Assembly (NCBI RefSeq): GCF_900100715.1
Contig: NZ_FNCA01000004.1
Coordinates: 124,001-188,000, forward strand
DNA from: Methanolobus vulcani
Lineage (GTDB): Archaea > Halobacteriota > Methanosarcinia > Methanosarcinales > Methanosarcinaceae
Length of the DNA: 64,000 bases
Direction of reading: 5' to 3'
The notes beneath the pieces are model-generated. The model saw only the letters and a list, made by a program, of their open reading frames with translations, did no database searches and had not been told where the DNA came from. Made by a program: the position numbers and the translations under genes. Positions 36,571 to 47,122 of this stretch are shown here, piece after piece (the stretch's first letter is position 1; every line of letters starts with the position of its first letter).

Positions 36571-37806
36571 ATGAAGATCACTAAACCAAGAGGCACACGT
36601 GATTTCCTCCCGGAGGACACAAGGAAAAGAAGATATGTAGAAGGCATACTGCGCCAGGTAGTTAAAAACTGGGGATTCAGTGAAATAATCACACCCACAT
36701 TCGAGAACCTGGAACTCTTTACCCTTAAATCAGGCGAAGGTGTAATCGGAGAGCTTTACAACTTCACTGACAAAGGCGACAGGGAAATGACACTGCGTCC
36801 CGAGCTTACAGCACCTGTAATGAGGATGTATGTCAATGAGATGCAGGCATATCAACAGCCTTTGAAATTATTCTACTTTGAAAACTGTTTCAGGTACGAG
36901 AGACCACAGAAGGGACGCTTCAGAGAGTTCTGGCAGTTTGGAGTCGAACTTATAGGCAGCAAAAGAATGGATGCTGATGCCGAAGTAATTGCCCTTGCAA
37001 CAGAGATGCTTAAGGCTGTAGGAATAAAAGGCGACCTGAACGTAAACAACCTTGGAGTTATCAGGCATCTTCTAAGTGTTCTTGAAACCGAGAACCAGAG
37101 CAAAATAATGAGACTTGTTGACAAGAAAGATTATGAAGGACTTGATAACTTCCTTGAAGAAATAAACGCTCCTGCCGACCTTCGTCAAAAACTTATCGAA
37201 CTTATCTCACTCACCGGCAATGATGCAATTGCAAAAGCAAGAGATATTCTGGGAGAACTTCCTGAAATAGATGACTTCCAAGAACTTCTTACCATGCTGG
37301 ATGCCTACGGAGTGGAATATACAATCAACTTTGGAATTGCCAGAGGACTTGATTATTACACAGGAACTGTTTTTGAGATTTACGCAGAAGGACTCGGTGC
37401 CCAGAACCAGGTATGTGGCGGCGGTTCATACCAGCTTATCCAGCTCTTTGGAGGCGGAGATGTCCCATCAACAGGTTTCGGTCTTGGTTTTGACAGGATA
37501 ATGGAAGTATGTGAACTTGAAACACCTGATGATGTACCTGTTGTAATCATTGCAAAAGATAGCACACGCCTGGATGCAATAAAAGCAGCCAATGAACTCA
37601 GGAAACACATGCCTGTTTACAATGATTTGATGAAGAGGAACTTCAAGGCTCAGTTATCACATGCCAATAATATTGGTGCAAAGCATGTCATTATCATTGG
37701 TGAGAAGGAAGTTGAAGCCGGAAAGGTAATGTTAAAGGATATGGTAAGCGGTGAACAGGAACTCCTGGTCATCGACGAAGTCATTACAAAACTCACAAAC
37801 AAATGA
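36571..37806 (+). CDS. hisS: Histidyl-tRNA synthetase
   Basis: Class II synthetase, 411 residues. Motif 1 is in the [15 protein letters not shown] region, motif 2 is [20 protein letters not shown] (about 109-128), and the histidine-binding motif [14 protein letters not shown] (about 253-266) and motif 3 [11 protein letters not shown] are intact. The anticodon-binding domain follows from about 325. Its TGA overlaps the ATG of a pilin-like gene (ATGA at 37803-37806), so the four surface genes downstream are expressed with it. Confidence 0.96.
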   Translation: MKITKPRGTRDFLPEDTRKRRYVEGILRQVVKNWGFSEIITPTFENLELFTLKSGEGVIGELYNFTDKGDREMTLRPELTAPVMRMYVNEMQAYQQPLKLFYFENCFRYERPQKGRFREFWQFGVELIGSKRMDADAEVIALATEMLKAVGIKGDLNVNNLGVIRHLLSVLETENQSKIMRLVDKKDYEGLDNFLEEINAPADLRQKLIELISLTGNDAIAKARDILGELPEIDDFQELLTMLDAYGVEYTINFGIARGLDYYTGTVFEIYAEGLGAQNQVCGGGSYQLIQLFGGGDVPSTGFGLGFDRIMEVCELETPDDVPVVIIAKDSTRLDAIKAANELRKHMPVYNDLMKRNFKAQLSHANNIGAKHVIIIGEKEVEAGKVMLKDMVSGEQELLVIDEVITKLTNK

Positions 37807-38294
37807 ACCGCTTTTCCGGAACTTTTCTGAAGAACGAGAGGGCAGCAGACGCCCTCCCCATGAGAATGGTGGTTGCTGTAATAGCAATAGGAGCATTATT
37901 ACTATTGATGTCAGGTACCGTTTCCTCTCTAATTGAAAGTGAGCAAACATATACCACCAAAACCATCATTTCTGAAATTGAATCAAATGCCGAGCAAATG
38001 TCGGCAAAAGGTTCAGGCAGCATTGTTACCCTTGATGTGAACGTTCCTTCAGGTGTGGAGATCATATTTGGAGCGCTTCCTGAAAATGAAGATGCCTGGC
38101 CCTCAGATGCCGATAACTATTATATTGAGATTAATGGGAAGCAGATCATTGGAGAGTCATCTGCATCTTATTCTAATTCCACATTAAATGACAGTTTTAT
38201 TCTCAATCCAGGATCTCACATATTGACTCTTGAAAGTGTCCGCGATCAAAATGGAAAAATTTTTATTGCACTTAGTGATAAGTCGCAACCATAA
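37803..38294 (+). CDS. Pilin-like membrane-anchored protein 1
   Basis: A 163-residue protein with a short charged N-terminus ([19 protein letters not shown]), one hydrophobic helix (about 20-42) and an extracellular part that is a small beta-rich domain with several N-x-S/T sites. The layout, with no lipobox and no C-terminal anchor, fits an archaeal pilin or pseudopilin with an N-terminal helix for assembly. No classical prepilin peptidase site is obvious. It overlaps hisS by four bases and the next gene by one (TAATG). Confidence 0.65.
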   Translation: MNRFSGTFLKNERAADALPMRMVVAVIAIGALLLLMSGTVSSLIESEQTYTTKTIISEIESNAEQMSAKGSGSIVTLDVNVPSGVEIIFGALPENEDAWPSDADNYYIEINGKQIIGESSASYSNSTLNDSFILNPGSHILTLESVRDQNGKIFIALSDKSQP

Positions 38295-38923
38295 TGAAAG
38301 AACGAAAAGAAGTTGGCATTAACCATCTGATCACGGATGATTCTGCCTGGATAGACTTGCTGCTCTCAAAAACGGCATTAATACTGGCTACTCTGATAAT
38401 ACTTGCAGCAGTTTACAGCCTTGCAGGCAGCTCTGCAGACCTTGTCAGAAAAGATGAACTGGAAATCATAGCCACAGAGATTGCTTCAAACATAGATTCG
38501 GCAGGATCATCCCGTTCAGATAATTCTGTCAACTGCATTACATTTGATCCTGAAAGCTATGAACAGCAATTAAGCAAGAGAAACGAACTGAACATATCGG
38601 TCAGCGGTGAGTATATATTCTGCACTTTAACAGAGAACGGACGAGACATCTCAGCTGCCAGGCAGCTAAGTTACAGGACACTTCCTCTAAGTCCCAATAA
38701 ATTCCGCAATTTACTATCAGGAACATTCGGTGCAGATGGCAACAGCAGCCAGCCGATTAACTCTGCTTTTCCATACGCTGACGTAACTGATTTTCTTGCT
38801 GATAGAGGAACTGGAGAGCTTTATCTTAATACAAGTAAAGAGCTTCATATTCAGAAAACAACAGTATTTGTTACAGACGGAAGCGAGGTGAACGGACTTG
38901 AATATATCCTCGTTTACCAGTGA
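38294..38923 (+). CDS. Pilin-like membrane-anchored protein 2
   Basis: A 209-residue protein with a cytoplasmic stretch (about 1-25), a membrane helix (about 26-48, TALILATLIILAAVYSL) and an extracellular part of about 160 residues with one cysteine pair (NCITF and IFCTL). The start of the extracellular region (RKDELEIIATEIASNIDSAG) is a helix as in pilin stalks. It has the same architecture as its neighbours but no recognised family. It shares one base with the previous gene's stop. Confidence 0.65.
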   Translation: MKERKEVGINHLITDDSAWIDLLLSKTALILATLIILAAVYSLAGSSADLVRKDELEIIATEIASNIDSAGSSRSDNSVNCITFDPESYEQQLSKRNELNISVSGEYIFCTLTENGRDISAARQLSYRTLPLSPNKFRNLLSGTFGADGNSSQPINSAFPYADVTDFLADRGTGELYLNTSKELHIQKTTVFVTDGSEVNGLEYILVYQ

Positions 38924-39404
38924 TGAGAGAGCACTTCTCGAACCAAATAATGACATCATAGCCACTGCTCTTGTTGTTATCGGTTTTATTGTATTTGCTG
39001 CGATCCTTTCAAAGACATTCATCGCATTCAACGGCAACTCCCAGGCACTTGAGAACTATGAACAGGCTGCAATGATAGCAAGTGATATTGCATCCTACCC
39101 GCCGCTTCAGGGAAGCAGGCAGGAACTAATTTCTGCAGATACACTGGAGGTGCTGGCAAATCCTTCACAAGACCCGCAATCACACTACATGTTCTTCCAC
39201 CGGTTTTCATCAAACCTTGATTTCTATGTAGAGGTACGAACTGATGACGGTAATTATCAATGGATCATCAGTGAGGGAAATACTGCATTGAACGGGAGAG
39301 ATGTAATAGCTTCATCAGTACCTGTTGTGATAGAACTTGGAAGCAATGCACGCTGTGAACCCGGGACGATAACCGTGAAACTTGTGCAGAACGGATGGAG
39401 TTGA
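38898..39404 (+). CDS. Pilin-like membrane-anchored protein 3 (TTG start)
   Basis: A 168-residue protein with an N-terminal charged segment, one helix (about 19-42, IATALVVIGFIVFAAIL) and an extracellular part with ENYEQAAMIASDIASYP, a stalk-like helix, then beta strands. The start is a TTG at 38898, chosen because GAGGTG (38885-38890) lies at the right distance and no ATG precedes the helix; it overlaps the previous gene by 26 bases. Family not identified; related in layout to the haloarchaeal DUF7283-DUF7288 set. Confidence 0.6.
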   Translation: MNISSFTSDERALLEPNNDIIATALVVIGFIVFAAILSKTFIAFNGNSQALENYEQAAMIASDIASYPPLQGSRQELISADTLEVLANPSQDPQSHYMFFHRFSSNLDFYVEVRTDDGNYQWIISEGNTALNGRDVIASSVPVVIELGSNARCEPGTITVKLVQNGWS

Positions 39405-39444
39405 AAGTCGACCCTGAAAACGAAATAAAAAACGGTGATTATGA

Positions 39445-40620
39445 ATGAGAATTATAGACGATGATAGTGGATTTTCTACCAGCATTGATGCAATTTTGTT
39501 CCTCGTACTGGTATCCGTCTCTGCTGTAATACTTTTTCCATCTATTGCTGCGGATGAGCAGTATCGTTCCGCATCCTATTCATCTGCACAGGATATGGAT
39601 ACCCAGCTCATGAACACAATAATGAGCAGCACACTGGAAGAATTTGAGTATACTGTAAAACCAGCCGAACTTGCTGGAATTGATGTGAATCTATCGGAAG
39701 ATTCAATTCTTGGAAATGCCGAAGATACACTATTTGCAAAAGAGCAACAACATCGTACATTTTCAGACCTTGTAGCCGAAGGCCTTGTGCTTGGTCTGGT
39801 CATGGAAAAGAACGGCACTGAAAAACCTCTGAATCCAATGACAAAGATGCAGAGAATAGAAACTGAAAAAGCTATCGAAGAACATCTCAAAAGGACTATA
39901 GGACAGAGATACAATTACAGGTTTGAGGCACACTGGCAACCTGTTTCAGGATACAATATACACAGCGACATAGTAGTAGGTGAAACAGCTCCGTTGGATG
40001 CCATTAAACAGAAAGCCAGGATATCGGTTCCTGTGACATATACTGTAACTAGAGACGAAATATGTCAGCCATTCAATGAAAGCAATATCTATGCTTCTGT
40101 GAACTCACCAGATGCTGACAAAGAACTTCATAACATGTTCAACTCAAGTATTATTACAGCATCTGAAGGAGCTTCTGATATAATAACAGATATCGTATTT
40201 CCGTATGAATACCTGTCATCACTTAATGGAACTGAGATATCCATAGACAGCGAGCAACTTGCATGCATTGCAGGGCCGGATAATGCAAATTACAGCAGTC
40301 CGATCATCAAGAGTGCGCTTGGTTGCGTGAACTACACTGTAAAAGACCTGTACGGACTTAACGTTGAACTGACAACTGAAGAACAAAGTATCAGTCTGGA
40401 TTTTGTGAATATGGCACATGACCTTATCAAAGAGAAAAATACTAACCTGATATCAGAGCATATATTTGCGAGCCAGAGTGATGATATCGACCAGACTGTT
40501 GCCCTCATATGTAATGCATCTGATAACAGCAGCAGAATTGAACTTGCAGATACACAACTCTCAAAGATATACAGGACCGCAAATCCTGGTGGTGCGGATA
40601 TTATAATAATGATCTGGTGA
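39445..40620 (+). CDS. Pilin-like surface protein 4, DUF7284-like
   Basis: A 391-residue protein with an N-terminal DSGFSTSIDAILFLVLVSVS helix (about 8-32) and a long extracellular part. The GFSTSIDAILFL start and the HRTFSDLVAEGLVLG segment (about 110-125) resemble haloarchaeal DUF7284. Later regions hold VSVPVTYTVTRDEICQPF and four cysteines. GGTGA lies 12 bases before the ATG at 39445, after a 40-base gap. It closes the hisS-led operon. Confidence 0.65.
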   Translation: MRIIDDDSGFSTSIDAILFLVLVSVSAVILFPSIAADEQYRSASYSSAQDMDTQLMNTIMSSTLEEFEYTVKPAELAGIDVNLSEDSILGNAEDTLFAKEQQHRTFSDLVAEGLVLGLVMEKNGTEKPLNPMTKMQRIETEKAIEEHLKRTIGQRYNYRFEAHWQPVSGYNIHSDIVVGETAPLDAIKQKARISVPVTYTVTRDEICQPFNESNIYASVNSPDADKELHNMFNSSIITASEGASDIITDIVFPYEYLSSLNGTEISIDSEQLACIAGPDNANYSSPIIKSALGCVNYTVKDLYGLNVELTTEEQSISLDFVNMAHDLIKEKNTNLISEHIFASQSDDIDQTVALICNASDNSSRIELADTQLSKIYRTANPGGADIIIMIW

Positions 40621-40844
40621 AGGAAGGAATGCATTATTTCCAGTAGTCCTGCAATCATAACATATATATTACATGATGCTCTTCATTGGTAGCACTTCGC
40701 CAATCACATTAATATTTTATCGAACCGACTCCCAAGTTCAAGAGTTCGATAAGGATCAAAACATCATCTATATTGAATTCCATCTAAATTCAATGTAGAA
40801 CTAATTAAATCAAAACTCAAATTACAATTATCAGGAGGAAGCTA

Positions 40845-41303
40845 ATGGCAAAAATGCACACCCGTAGGAAAGGAAACTCCGGACCTACAAGACCACTTCG
40901 CACAGAAGCACCTTCATGGTCAACAATGACCAGCGAAGAAGTAACAACCGTGGTTACAGACCTCTGGAAGCAGGGCGTAAGCACAAGCGAGATTGGAATG
41001 ATTCTCAGGGACAAATATGGTGTACCTGACGTTAAGATCGCAACCGGTAAAAAGATTACAAAGATCCTCAGAGATAACGGTGAAAAGTTCGCTGTACCTG
41101 AAGATCTCTACAACCTTATCGTAAAGGCAATCGGAATGAGGAAGCACATGAGCTACAACCACAAGGATGTACACAACAAACGTGCTCTCCAGAACACCGA
41201 ATCCAAGATCAGAAGATTGGTAAAATACTACCAGTCCGCAAAGGTTCTTCCAGCTGACTGGAAATACAAGCCAGAAACAGCTGAGATGCTGATCACCAGA
41301 TAA
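40845..41303 (+). CDS. rpsO: 30S ribosomal protein S15 (uS15)
   Basis: Archaeal S15, 152 residues, longer than the bacterial form because of the N-terminal extension ([22 protein letters not shown]). The S15 core follows at about 75-150, with [28 protein letters not shown] and a [18 protein letters not shown] end typical of archaeal/eukaryotic versions. A strong AGGAGG precedes the ATG by seven bases. It has a terminator directly after, so it is transcribed alone here. Confidence 0.96.
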   Translation: MAKMHTRRKGNSGPTRPLRTEAPSWSTMTSEEVTTVVTDLWKQGVSTSEIGMILRDKYGVPDVKIATGKKITKILRDNGEKFAVPEDLYNLIVKAIGMRKHMSYNHKDVHNKRALQNTESKIRRLVKYYQSAKVLPADWKYKPETAEMLITR

Positions 41304-41329
41304 GCATTTTCAGATTAAATTATAAACTC

Positions 41330-41370
41330 TTGTTTGGCCAATCAGTCAAACAAAACTTTTCTCTTTTTTA
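41330..41370 (+). terminator. Terminator after rpsO
   Basis: TTGTTTG (41330-41336) pairs with CAAACAA (41347-41353) around a 10-nt loop; AACTTTTCTCTTTTTT follows. Confidence 0.7.
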
Positions 41371-41493
41371 ATTGGATTTAACGCTGCCTTAGTTGTAGCT
41401 CTGTAAATGAATTCATTTGGGTGTAGAAATCCATAGTTATCTAAAACACTTATGAAGGTAACTTATAAATTGTTTTAAAGAGCATTATATGCC

Positions 41494-42711
41494 ATGAAAG
41501 CTGTCATACTTGCAGCCGGTGAAGGAAAACGATGCCGGCCTCTCACACTCACAAGATCAAAAGTAATGCTCCCGGTGGCAAACAAACCTATTCTTGAACA
41601 TATCATCAATGCTCTTGTTAAAAATGATATTAAAGAGATAATTCTGGTTGTCGGTTACAAAAAAGAGCGCATCATGGACTATTTTGAAGATGGGATCAAT
41701 TTTGGTGTGAAAATTAAGTATGTAGAACAAAAAGCACAGATAGGGACAGCACACGCCATTCTTCAGGCACGTGATCTAATAGGAAAGGATGATGAAAAGT
41801 TCGTTGTCGTGAATGGAGACAATATAATAGGACCAGACGCTATTGCGGACCTGATAATTGGAGAAGAAGGTGATGCAACATTACTCACATGCAAAAAAGA
41901 TAATGTCAGCGGATATGGAGTAATAGTTGCAAAAGGAAAAAAAGTTGTTGAGATCATTGAAAAACCAAAGACTCTTGTAAGTCACCTTATCAATACAGGT
42001 ATCTATCTTTTCAAGAGTGATATTTTTGACATGATCGAAAAGACTTCCATATCAACAACTGGTGAGTACGCAATAACAGATACCCTTCAAATGATGATCG
42101 ATGAAGGAATGCCCGTAACAACTGCAATAACAAACGCTGAATGGCTTGATGCAGCTTATTCCTGGAATCTGCTTGAAGCAAATACAATTGTTCTGGGAGA
42201 TTTTGAGACTGACATTTCAAAAGCAAAAATAGAAGATAGTGTCAGCATAAAAGGTAGTGTTTCCATAGGCAGGAACACAACCATCAGATCCGGATCGTAC
42301 ATTGTTGGACCGGTTGTAATTGGTGACAACTGCGACATAGGTCCAAATGTAGTCATATTGCCTTCCACAAGTATTGGTAATAACGTATCAGTTGCATCAT
42401 TCACATACATAAAAAATAGTATACTGATGAATGATATCCGTATCGGTACCCACAGCAATATATCAAGCTCCGTTGTAGGAAGCAATGTTACAACAGGTCC
42501 AAACTTCATCACAGAAGAGGGTGAGAAGCTGATTATTATTCTTGAAAATGAGCTTCATGAAGCCGGAAAGCTTGGAACGGTCATAGGTGATGATACGGAT
42601 ATTGGCGGAAATGTACTTGTCCGTGCCGGAAAGATGGTTTCATCCAACTGTCGCATCAGTTCCGGAAAGACAATTTCAGAGGACGTACCAACAAATGCAC
42701 TTATAAATTAA
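41494..42711 (+). CDS. glmU: Bifunctional sugar-1-phosphate nucleotidylyltransferase/acetyltransferase, copy 1
   Basis: A 405-residue GlmU-like protein. The nucleotidyltransferase domain (about 1-235) starts [18 protein letters not shown] with GxGxRxxP and Lys of KVMLPVANKP; metal-binding VVNGDNI follows. The C-terminal left-handed beta-helix (about 250-405) shows hexapeptide repeats (VVIGDNCDIGPNVVILP). Archaeal forms make UDP-GlcNAc from GlcN-1-P in two steps; other sugars are possible. Immediately followed by glmS. A second, similar gene lies after glmM. Confidence 0.88.
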   Translation: MKAVILAAGEGKRCRPLTLTRSKVMLPVANKPILEHIINALVKNDIKEIILVVGYKKERIMDYFEDGINFGVKIKYVEQKAQIGTAHAILQARDLIGKDDEKFVVVNGDNIIGPDAIADLIIGEEGDATLLTCKKDNVSGYGVIVAKGKKVVEIIEKPKTLVSHLINTGIYLFKSDIFDMIEKTSISTTGEYAITDTLQMMIDEGMPVTTAITNAEWLDAAYSWNLLEANTIVLGDFETDISKAKIEDSVSIKGSVSIGRNTTIRSGSYIVGPVVIGDNCDIGPNVVILPSTSIGNNVSVASFTYIKNSILMNDIRIGTHSNISSSVVGSNVTTGPNFITEEGEKLIIILENELHEAGKLGTVIGDDTDIGGNVLVRAGKMVSSNCRISSGKTISEDVPTNALIN

Positions 42712-42727
42712 GGTAAGGGTGATAAAA

Positions 42728-44557
42728 ATGTGCGGAATAGTTGGATATATTGGGGATAATCAGGCAGTACCTATATTGCTAGAATCTCTTAAGATGCTGG
42801 AATACAGAGGATACGACTCTGCCGGTGTAACTGTATTTAATGAAAAACTTGAAACATATAAGATTGCAGGCAGGATAAAGGACCTTGAGGGAGTTATTCC
42901 TGAAAATGTATCCGGAAATGTGGGTATTGGCCACACTCGATGGGCAACACATGGAAAACCTGAAACAAGAAATGCTCATCCTCACATATCATCAGACATA
43001 TCAGTTGTTCACAACGGTATAATTGAGAATTACCTAGAACTCAAGGAAAGACTAATCGAACAGGGATATGAGTTCAAATCAGACACAGACACCGAGGTCA
43101 TTGCACATCTTTTACATTTCAATATGAACTGTGATAGCGAAATGTGTCTGCTGGATGGTCTTGCTAAAACCGTAAAAGAACTTGACGGATCATATGCCAT
43201 TGCTGCCTTATGCAACAACGATCCGGGTTTAATAGCATTTGCAAGGAAAGACAGCCCTCTGGTAATAGGAATTGGAAATGGAAGTAACTATGCTGCATCT
43301 GATGTTACTGCTTTTTTGAAGCACACAAAAGAAGTCATATTCATAAACGATAATGAGGTCGGTCTTCTAAGGCCCGATTCAATAGAGATCTATGACCTTG
43401 AAGGAAACTCTGTTTCAAGAGACACAGAAACAATAGAATGGGATCTTGAAGCTGCAGAGAAGGCAGGTTATGAACACTTTATGCTCAAGGAGATTCACGA
43501 GCAGCCAACTTCCATACAGAACACCTTTGCAGGTAAGCTTTCTGAGCTTGAAGGAACTGTCACACTTGAAGAGATATATCTCAAACCTGACGAGGTCAAA
43601 AGGCTAAGAAGAGCCACAATTATAGCTTGTGGAACTTCCTGGAATGCCGGTATTCTTGGAAAATATCTCTTTGAGAAACTTGCAGGCCTGCATACTGATG
43701 TTGAAACCGCATCCGAGTTCAGGTATAGTAATCCGGTTCTTTGCGGAGAGGAACTTACAATTGCAATCACCCAATCCGGCGAGACTGCCGACACTCTTGC
43801 AGCGGTCAGGAGTTCAGCCTCTTACGGATGCCGCAGTATTGCGATTACAAATGTAGTTGGGAGTACAATCACAAGGGAATCAGATAGTGTGCTCTATACC
43901 AGAGCCGGACCTGAGATAGGAGTTGCTGCAACAAAGACATTCACAGCCCAGCTTATGGCACTCTATATGCTTGCGATAAATCTTGGAAGAACACGAGGAG
44001 TTATCAGTGCCAATGAGGCAAAAGACCTTATAGTTGGCATTAAAAAGCTTCCCGGACAGATACAGAAAGTGCTCAGCAGGAAGGAAGCAATTAACGAATG
44101 TGCTGTGCAGTTCGCTGATAAAAGGGACTACTTCTTCATTGGACGCTACCTGAATTACCCGGTAGCTCTGGAAGGAGCTTTGAAGCTTAAGGAAATCTCA
44201 TACATTCATGCTGAAGGTTATGCAGCAGGCGAACTTAAACACGGCCCGCTGGCACTAATCACAGATGAGACACCGGTCGTTGCCATAGCCACTAAAGGTC
44301 ACACTTATGAGAAGATACTGAGCAATATCAAGGAAGTAAAGGCACGTGATGCAACGGTTATTGCGGTTGCAGATGATGATGATACGGAAATTGACAAGTA
44401 TGTAGATGTGGTTATACGTGTGCCACCTGCACATGAGTTACTCTCACCCGTACTTTCCTCGGTTGCACTGCAGTTGCTTTCATATTACACTGCACTTGCA
44501 AAGGGATGTTCCATTGATAAACCAAGGAACCTTGCAAAGAGTGTGACCGTTGAATAA
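42728..44557 (+). CDS. glmS: Glutamine-fructose-6-phosphate aminotransferase
   Basis: Makes glucosamine-6-phosphate. The N-terminal Ntn-type glutaminase begins with the catalytic cysteine directly after the start Met (MCGIVGYIG), so the true start is the ATG at 42728, which has GGTGAT before it; a GTG nine bases earlier would block it. Two SIS domains follow (about 280-440 and 450-600), with CGTSWNAG, ITQSGETADT and KEISYIHAEGYAAGELKHGP. The chain ends NLAKSVTVE as usual. It is second in the glm operon. Confidence 0.95.
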   Translation: MCGIVGYIGDNQAVPILLESLKMLEYRGYDSAGVTVFNEKLETYKIAGRIKDLEGVIPENVSGNVGIGHTRWATHGKPETRNAHPHISSDISVVHNGIIENYLELKERLIEQGYEFKSDTDTEVIAHLLHFNMNCDSEMCLLDGLAKTVKELDGSYAIAALCNNDPGLIAFARKDSPLVIGIGNGSNYAASDVTAFLKHTKEVIFINDNEVGLLRPDSIEIYDLEGNSVSRDTETIEWDLEAAEKAGYEHFMLKEIHEQPTSIQNTFAGKLSELEGTVTLEEIYLKPDEVKRLRRATIIACGTSWNAGILGKYLFEKLAGLHTDVETASEFRYSNPVLCGEELTIAITQSGETADTLAAVRSSASYGCRSIAITNVVGSTITRESDSVLYTRAGPEIGVAATKTFTAQLMALYMLAINLGRTRGVISANEAKDLIVGIKKLPGQIQKVLSRKEAINECAVQFADKRDYFFIGRYLNYPVALEGALKLKEISYIHAEGYAAGELKHGPLALITDETPVVAIATKGHTYEKILSNIKEVKARDATVIAVADDDDTEIDKYVDVVIRVPPAHELLSPVLSSVALQLLSYYTALAKGCSIDKPRNLAKSVTVE

Positions 44558-44584
44558 TCATTTTATTTTTAGAGAGGATAACAA

Positions 44585-45886
44585 ATGAAGTTATTTGGAT
44601 CTTCAGGCATCCGCGGACTTGCAAATGTGGAAGTTACCGTAGACCTGGTACTGAAAGTTGGAATGGCTCTTGGAAAATCAAAAAAGACTGCTGTTATTGG
44701 CAGGGACCCAAGGGTAGCAGGGGAGATGATAGAGCTTGCAGTAATTTCCGGTCTGATGTCTGCAGGCTGTGATGTTGTAAGAGTTGGTCTTGTAACAACT
44801 CCAACACTTGCATACGCAGCAAGGAATTACGATTGTGGTGTAATGATCACTGCATCACATAACCCTGCAAGCGATGTTGGAATAAAACTATGGAATCCTG
44901 ATGGGATGGCATTTGATTCAGCCCAGCAGGAAGATATCGAGGATATCATCGAGAAGGAAGATTTTGTTTATGTTCCCTGGAATAAGGTAGGCGAGATCAC
45001 CACATACGGAAATGCAGTAAGGGATCATATGGATATGATACTCAGCCACTCCAAGGGTGCACCAATCCGTGTTGTAATTGATTGTGGAGGCGGGGCGGGA
45101 GGCACAATTACACCTTTCCTTTTACGCGAGATGGGATGTGAGGTTATCACACTTAATTCACAGCTTGACGGGCATTTCCCTGCACGCAATCCTGAACCCA
45201 AAGACGAGAATCTCTGGATGCTGAAAAAAGCCGTAAAAGAATTCGATGCAGCTCTTGGAATAGCTCATGATGGTGACGCCGACAGGATGATGGCTGTTGA
45301 TGAGAACGGACTTTTCCTTTCTGGAGATGAAATGCTTGCTATTTTTGCACGCTTTGAATGTAAAGGCAATCCTAAAATTGTAGTTCCGGTTGACACATCA
45401 ATGATAGTTGATGACTCCATGCCCGGTTCTACTGTTGTTCACACGAGGGTCGGAGACGTTTATGTTGCCGAGGAAATGAAGAAACGGAATGCTGATTTTG
45501 GAGGAGAGCCTTCTGGAAGCTGGATATTCCCAAGAATTTCCTACTGCCCGGATGGAATTTATGCAGCAGCCCTGCTTGTTGATATTGTGAAAGAGAAGAA
45601 ACTCTCAGAACTGCGGGAGGAGCTTCCTAAGTATCCGACACTCAGAAGCACAGTTGCATGTGACAATGATAAAAAAGCTGCTGTAATGCAGGCTATAAGT
45701 TCAAAACTTGAAAAGATGGGTGAAGTTTCCAGCATCGATGGAATAAGGGTTGATATGGAAGGCGGCTGGGTGCTTGTGAGACCTTCGGGAACTGAGGCAA
45801 AGATAAGAATCACAGCAGAAGCCAGACAGGATGTTGATAAGCTGCATGCTAAGGTTAAGAATATAGTAAAGGAGTGCCTCAAATGA
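44585..45886 (+). CDS. glmM: Phosphoglucosamine mutase
   Basis: Converts GlcN-6-P to GlcN-1-P. The phosphoserine is Ser91 in [11 protein letters not shown]; the metal-binding loop is HDGDADRM (about 226-233), the sugar-binding loop GGEPSGSW (about 305), and the phosphate-binding loop [12 protein letters not shown] near the C-terminus. At 433 residues it is the archaeal alpha-D-phosphohexomutase form. Context (glmS before, glmU-like after) favours glucosamine as the substrate over mannose or glucose. Its TGA overlaps the next ATG (ATGA). Confidence 0.92.
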   Translation: MKLFGSSGIRGLANVEVTVDLVLKVGMALGKSKKTAVIGRDPRVAGEMIELAVISGLMSAGCDVVRVGLVTTPTLAYAARNYDCGVMITASHNPASDVGIKLWNPDGMAFDSAQQEDIEDIIEKEDFVYVPWNKVGEITTYGNAVRDHMDMILSHSKGAPIRVVIDCGGGAGGTITPFLLREMGCEVITLNSQLDGHFPARNPEPKDENLWMLKKAVKEFDAALGIAHDGDADRMMAVDENGLFLSGDEMLAIFARFECKGNPKIVVPVDTSMIVDDSMPGSTVVHTRVGDVYVAEEMKKRNADFGGEPSGSWIFPRISYCPDGIYAAALLVDIVKEKKLSELREELPKYPTLRSTVACDNDKKAAVMQAISSKLEKMGEVSSIDGIRVDMEGGWVLVRPSGTEAKIRITAEARQDVDKLHAKVKNIVKECLK

Positions 45887-47091
45887 AAGTAGTTATTCTT
45901 GCTGCCGGTGAAGGCACACGCATGAGGCCTCTTACTGCTTCAAAACCAAAAGTGATGCTTCCAATAGCTAACAAGCCAATGATGGAGCATACTATCAATG
46001 CGGCAATAAAGGCAGGTGTGAAAGAATTCCTGATCGTTACAGGTTACCGTGAAGATGCTATTAAGGATTATTTCAAAGATGGAAGTCACCTTGGAATCAG
46101 TGTTGAATACGTGCGCCAAGAAGAGCAGCTTGGAACTGCAAATGCCATTGGTTGCGCAAAAGGTTTTGTGAAAGGTCATTTCATAGTGCTTAACGGGGAT
46201 ATGCTTGTCAGTACAGAACATATCGCTCATCTTGTATCAAGAACAGAAGATGCTATTATCAGCGTCAAGAAAGTGGAAAATCCTTCCCATTTCGGAGTAA
46301 TTGAATCCGATGGACAGAAAGTAACACGCATCATTGAAAAACCTGAAAAACCGCCTACTAACCTTGCAAATGCGGGGATATACCTATTCCATGAGGTTAT
46401 CTTCGATTACATTGCAAAAACCGGTAAATCATCAAGGGGAGAATATGAAATTACTGATTCCCTGCAGATGATGATCGATGATGGTCTCAATGTTGGTTAC
46501 GAGCTTCTGGAAACCGAGTGGATCGATATTGGCAGGCCATGGGATATTCTGGATGCTAACAAGGTACTGCTTGAAAATATCGATAATACCTGTGAAGGGA
46601 TAATCGAACCCTATGCAACACTTCATGGTAATGTGAAAGTTGGAAAGAACACCATTATCAGAAACGGGGCATACATTATGGGCCCTGCCATTATAGGCGA
46701 TGACTGTGATATCGGCCCTAATTGCTTTATCAGGGCTTCAACTGCAATTGGTAATGATGTTCGCATTGGAAATGCAGTTGAGATTAAAAACACTGTAATT
46801 ATGGATGGCACAAATGTTGGTCACCTCAGTTATGTCGGTGACAGTGTCATAGGAACAAACTGTAACTTCGGTGCCGGCACAAAGGTTGCAAATCTCAGGC
46901 ATGATAACAAGAATGTAAAATCAGTTATCAAAGGCGAGGTTGTAGATACCGGAAGGAGAAAGCTCGGTGTTATCATGGGTGATGATGTTCACACAGGCAT
47001 CAATTCCAGTATCAATATCGGTACTGTAATGGAAGCCGGAAGTTCAACTATGCCGGGTGAAGTTTTGATGTACAGAAGAAAGACTAATTAA
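45883..47091 (+). CDS. glmU: Bifunctional sugar-1-phosphate nucleotidylyltransferase/acetyltransferase, copy 2
   Basis: A 402-residue paralog of the gene at 41494. It has [31 protein letters not shown] and a beta-helix with [20 protein letters not shown]; the end ([22 protein letters not shown]) resembles the acetyltransferase part of archaeal GlmU. The ATG at 45883 overlaps glmM's stop and has GGAG eight bases upstream; a GTG at 45874 is rejected. This copy may be the real UDP-GlcNAc enzyme and the other act on a different sugar, or the reverse; sequence alone does not tell. Confidence 0.88.
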   Translation: MKVVILAAGEGTRMRPLTASKPKVMLPIANKPMMEHTINAAIKAGVKEFLIVTGYREDAIKDYFKDGSHLGISVEYVRQEEQLGTANAIGCAKGFVKGHFIVLNGDMLVSTEHIAHLVSRTEDAIISVKKVENPSHFGVIESDGQKVTRIIEKPEKPPTNLANAGIYLFHEVIFDYIAKTGKSSRGEYEITDSLQMMIDDGLNVGYELLETEWIDIGRPWDILDANKVLLENIDNTCEGIIEPYATLHGNVKVGKNTIIRNGAYIMGPAIIGDDCDIGPNCFIRASTAIGNDVRIGNAVEIKNTVIMDGTNVGHLSYVGDSVIGTNCNFGAGTKVANLRHDNKNVKSVIKGEVVDTGRRKLGVIMGDDVHTGINSSINIGTVMEAGSSTMPGEVLMYRRKTN

Positions 47092-47122
47092 GGCTCGTCG
47101 CCATCTTTATTTGGAGATTCGG

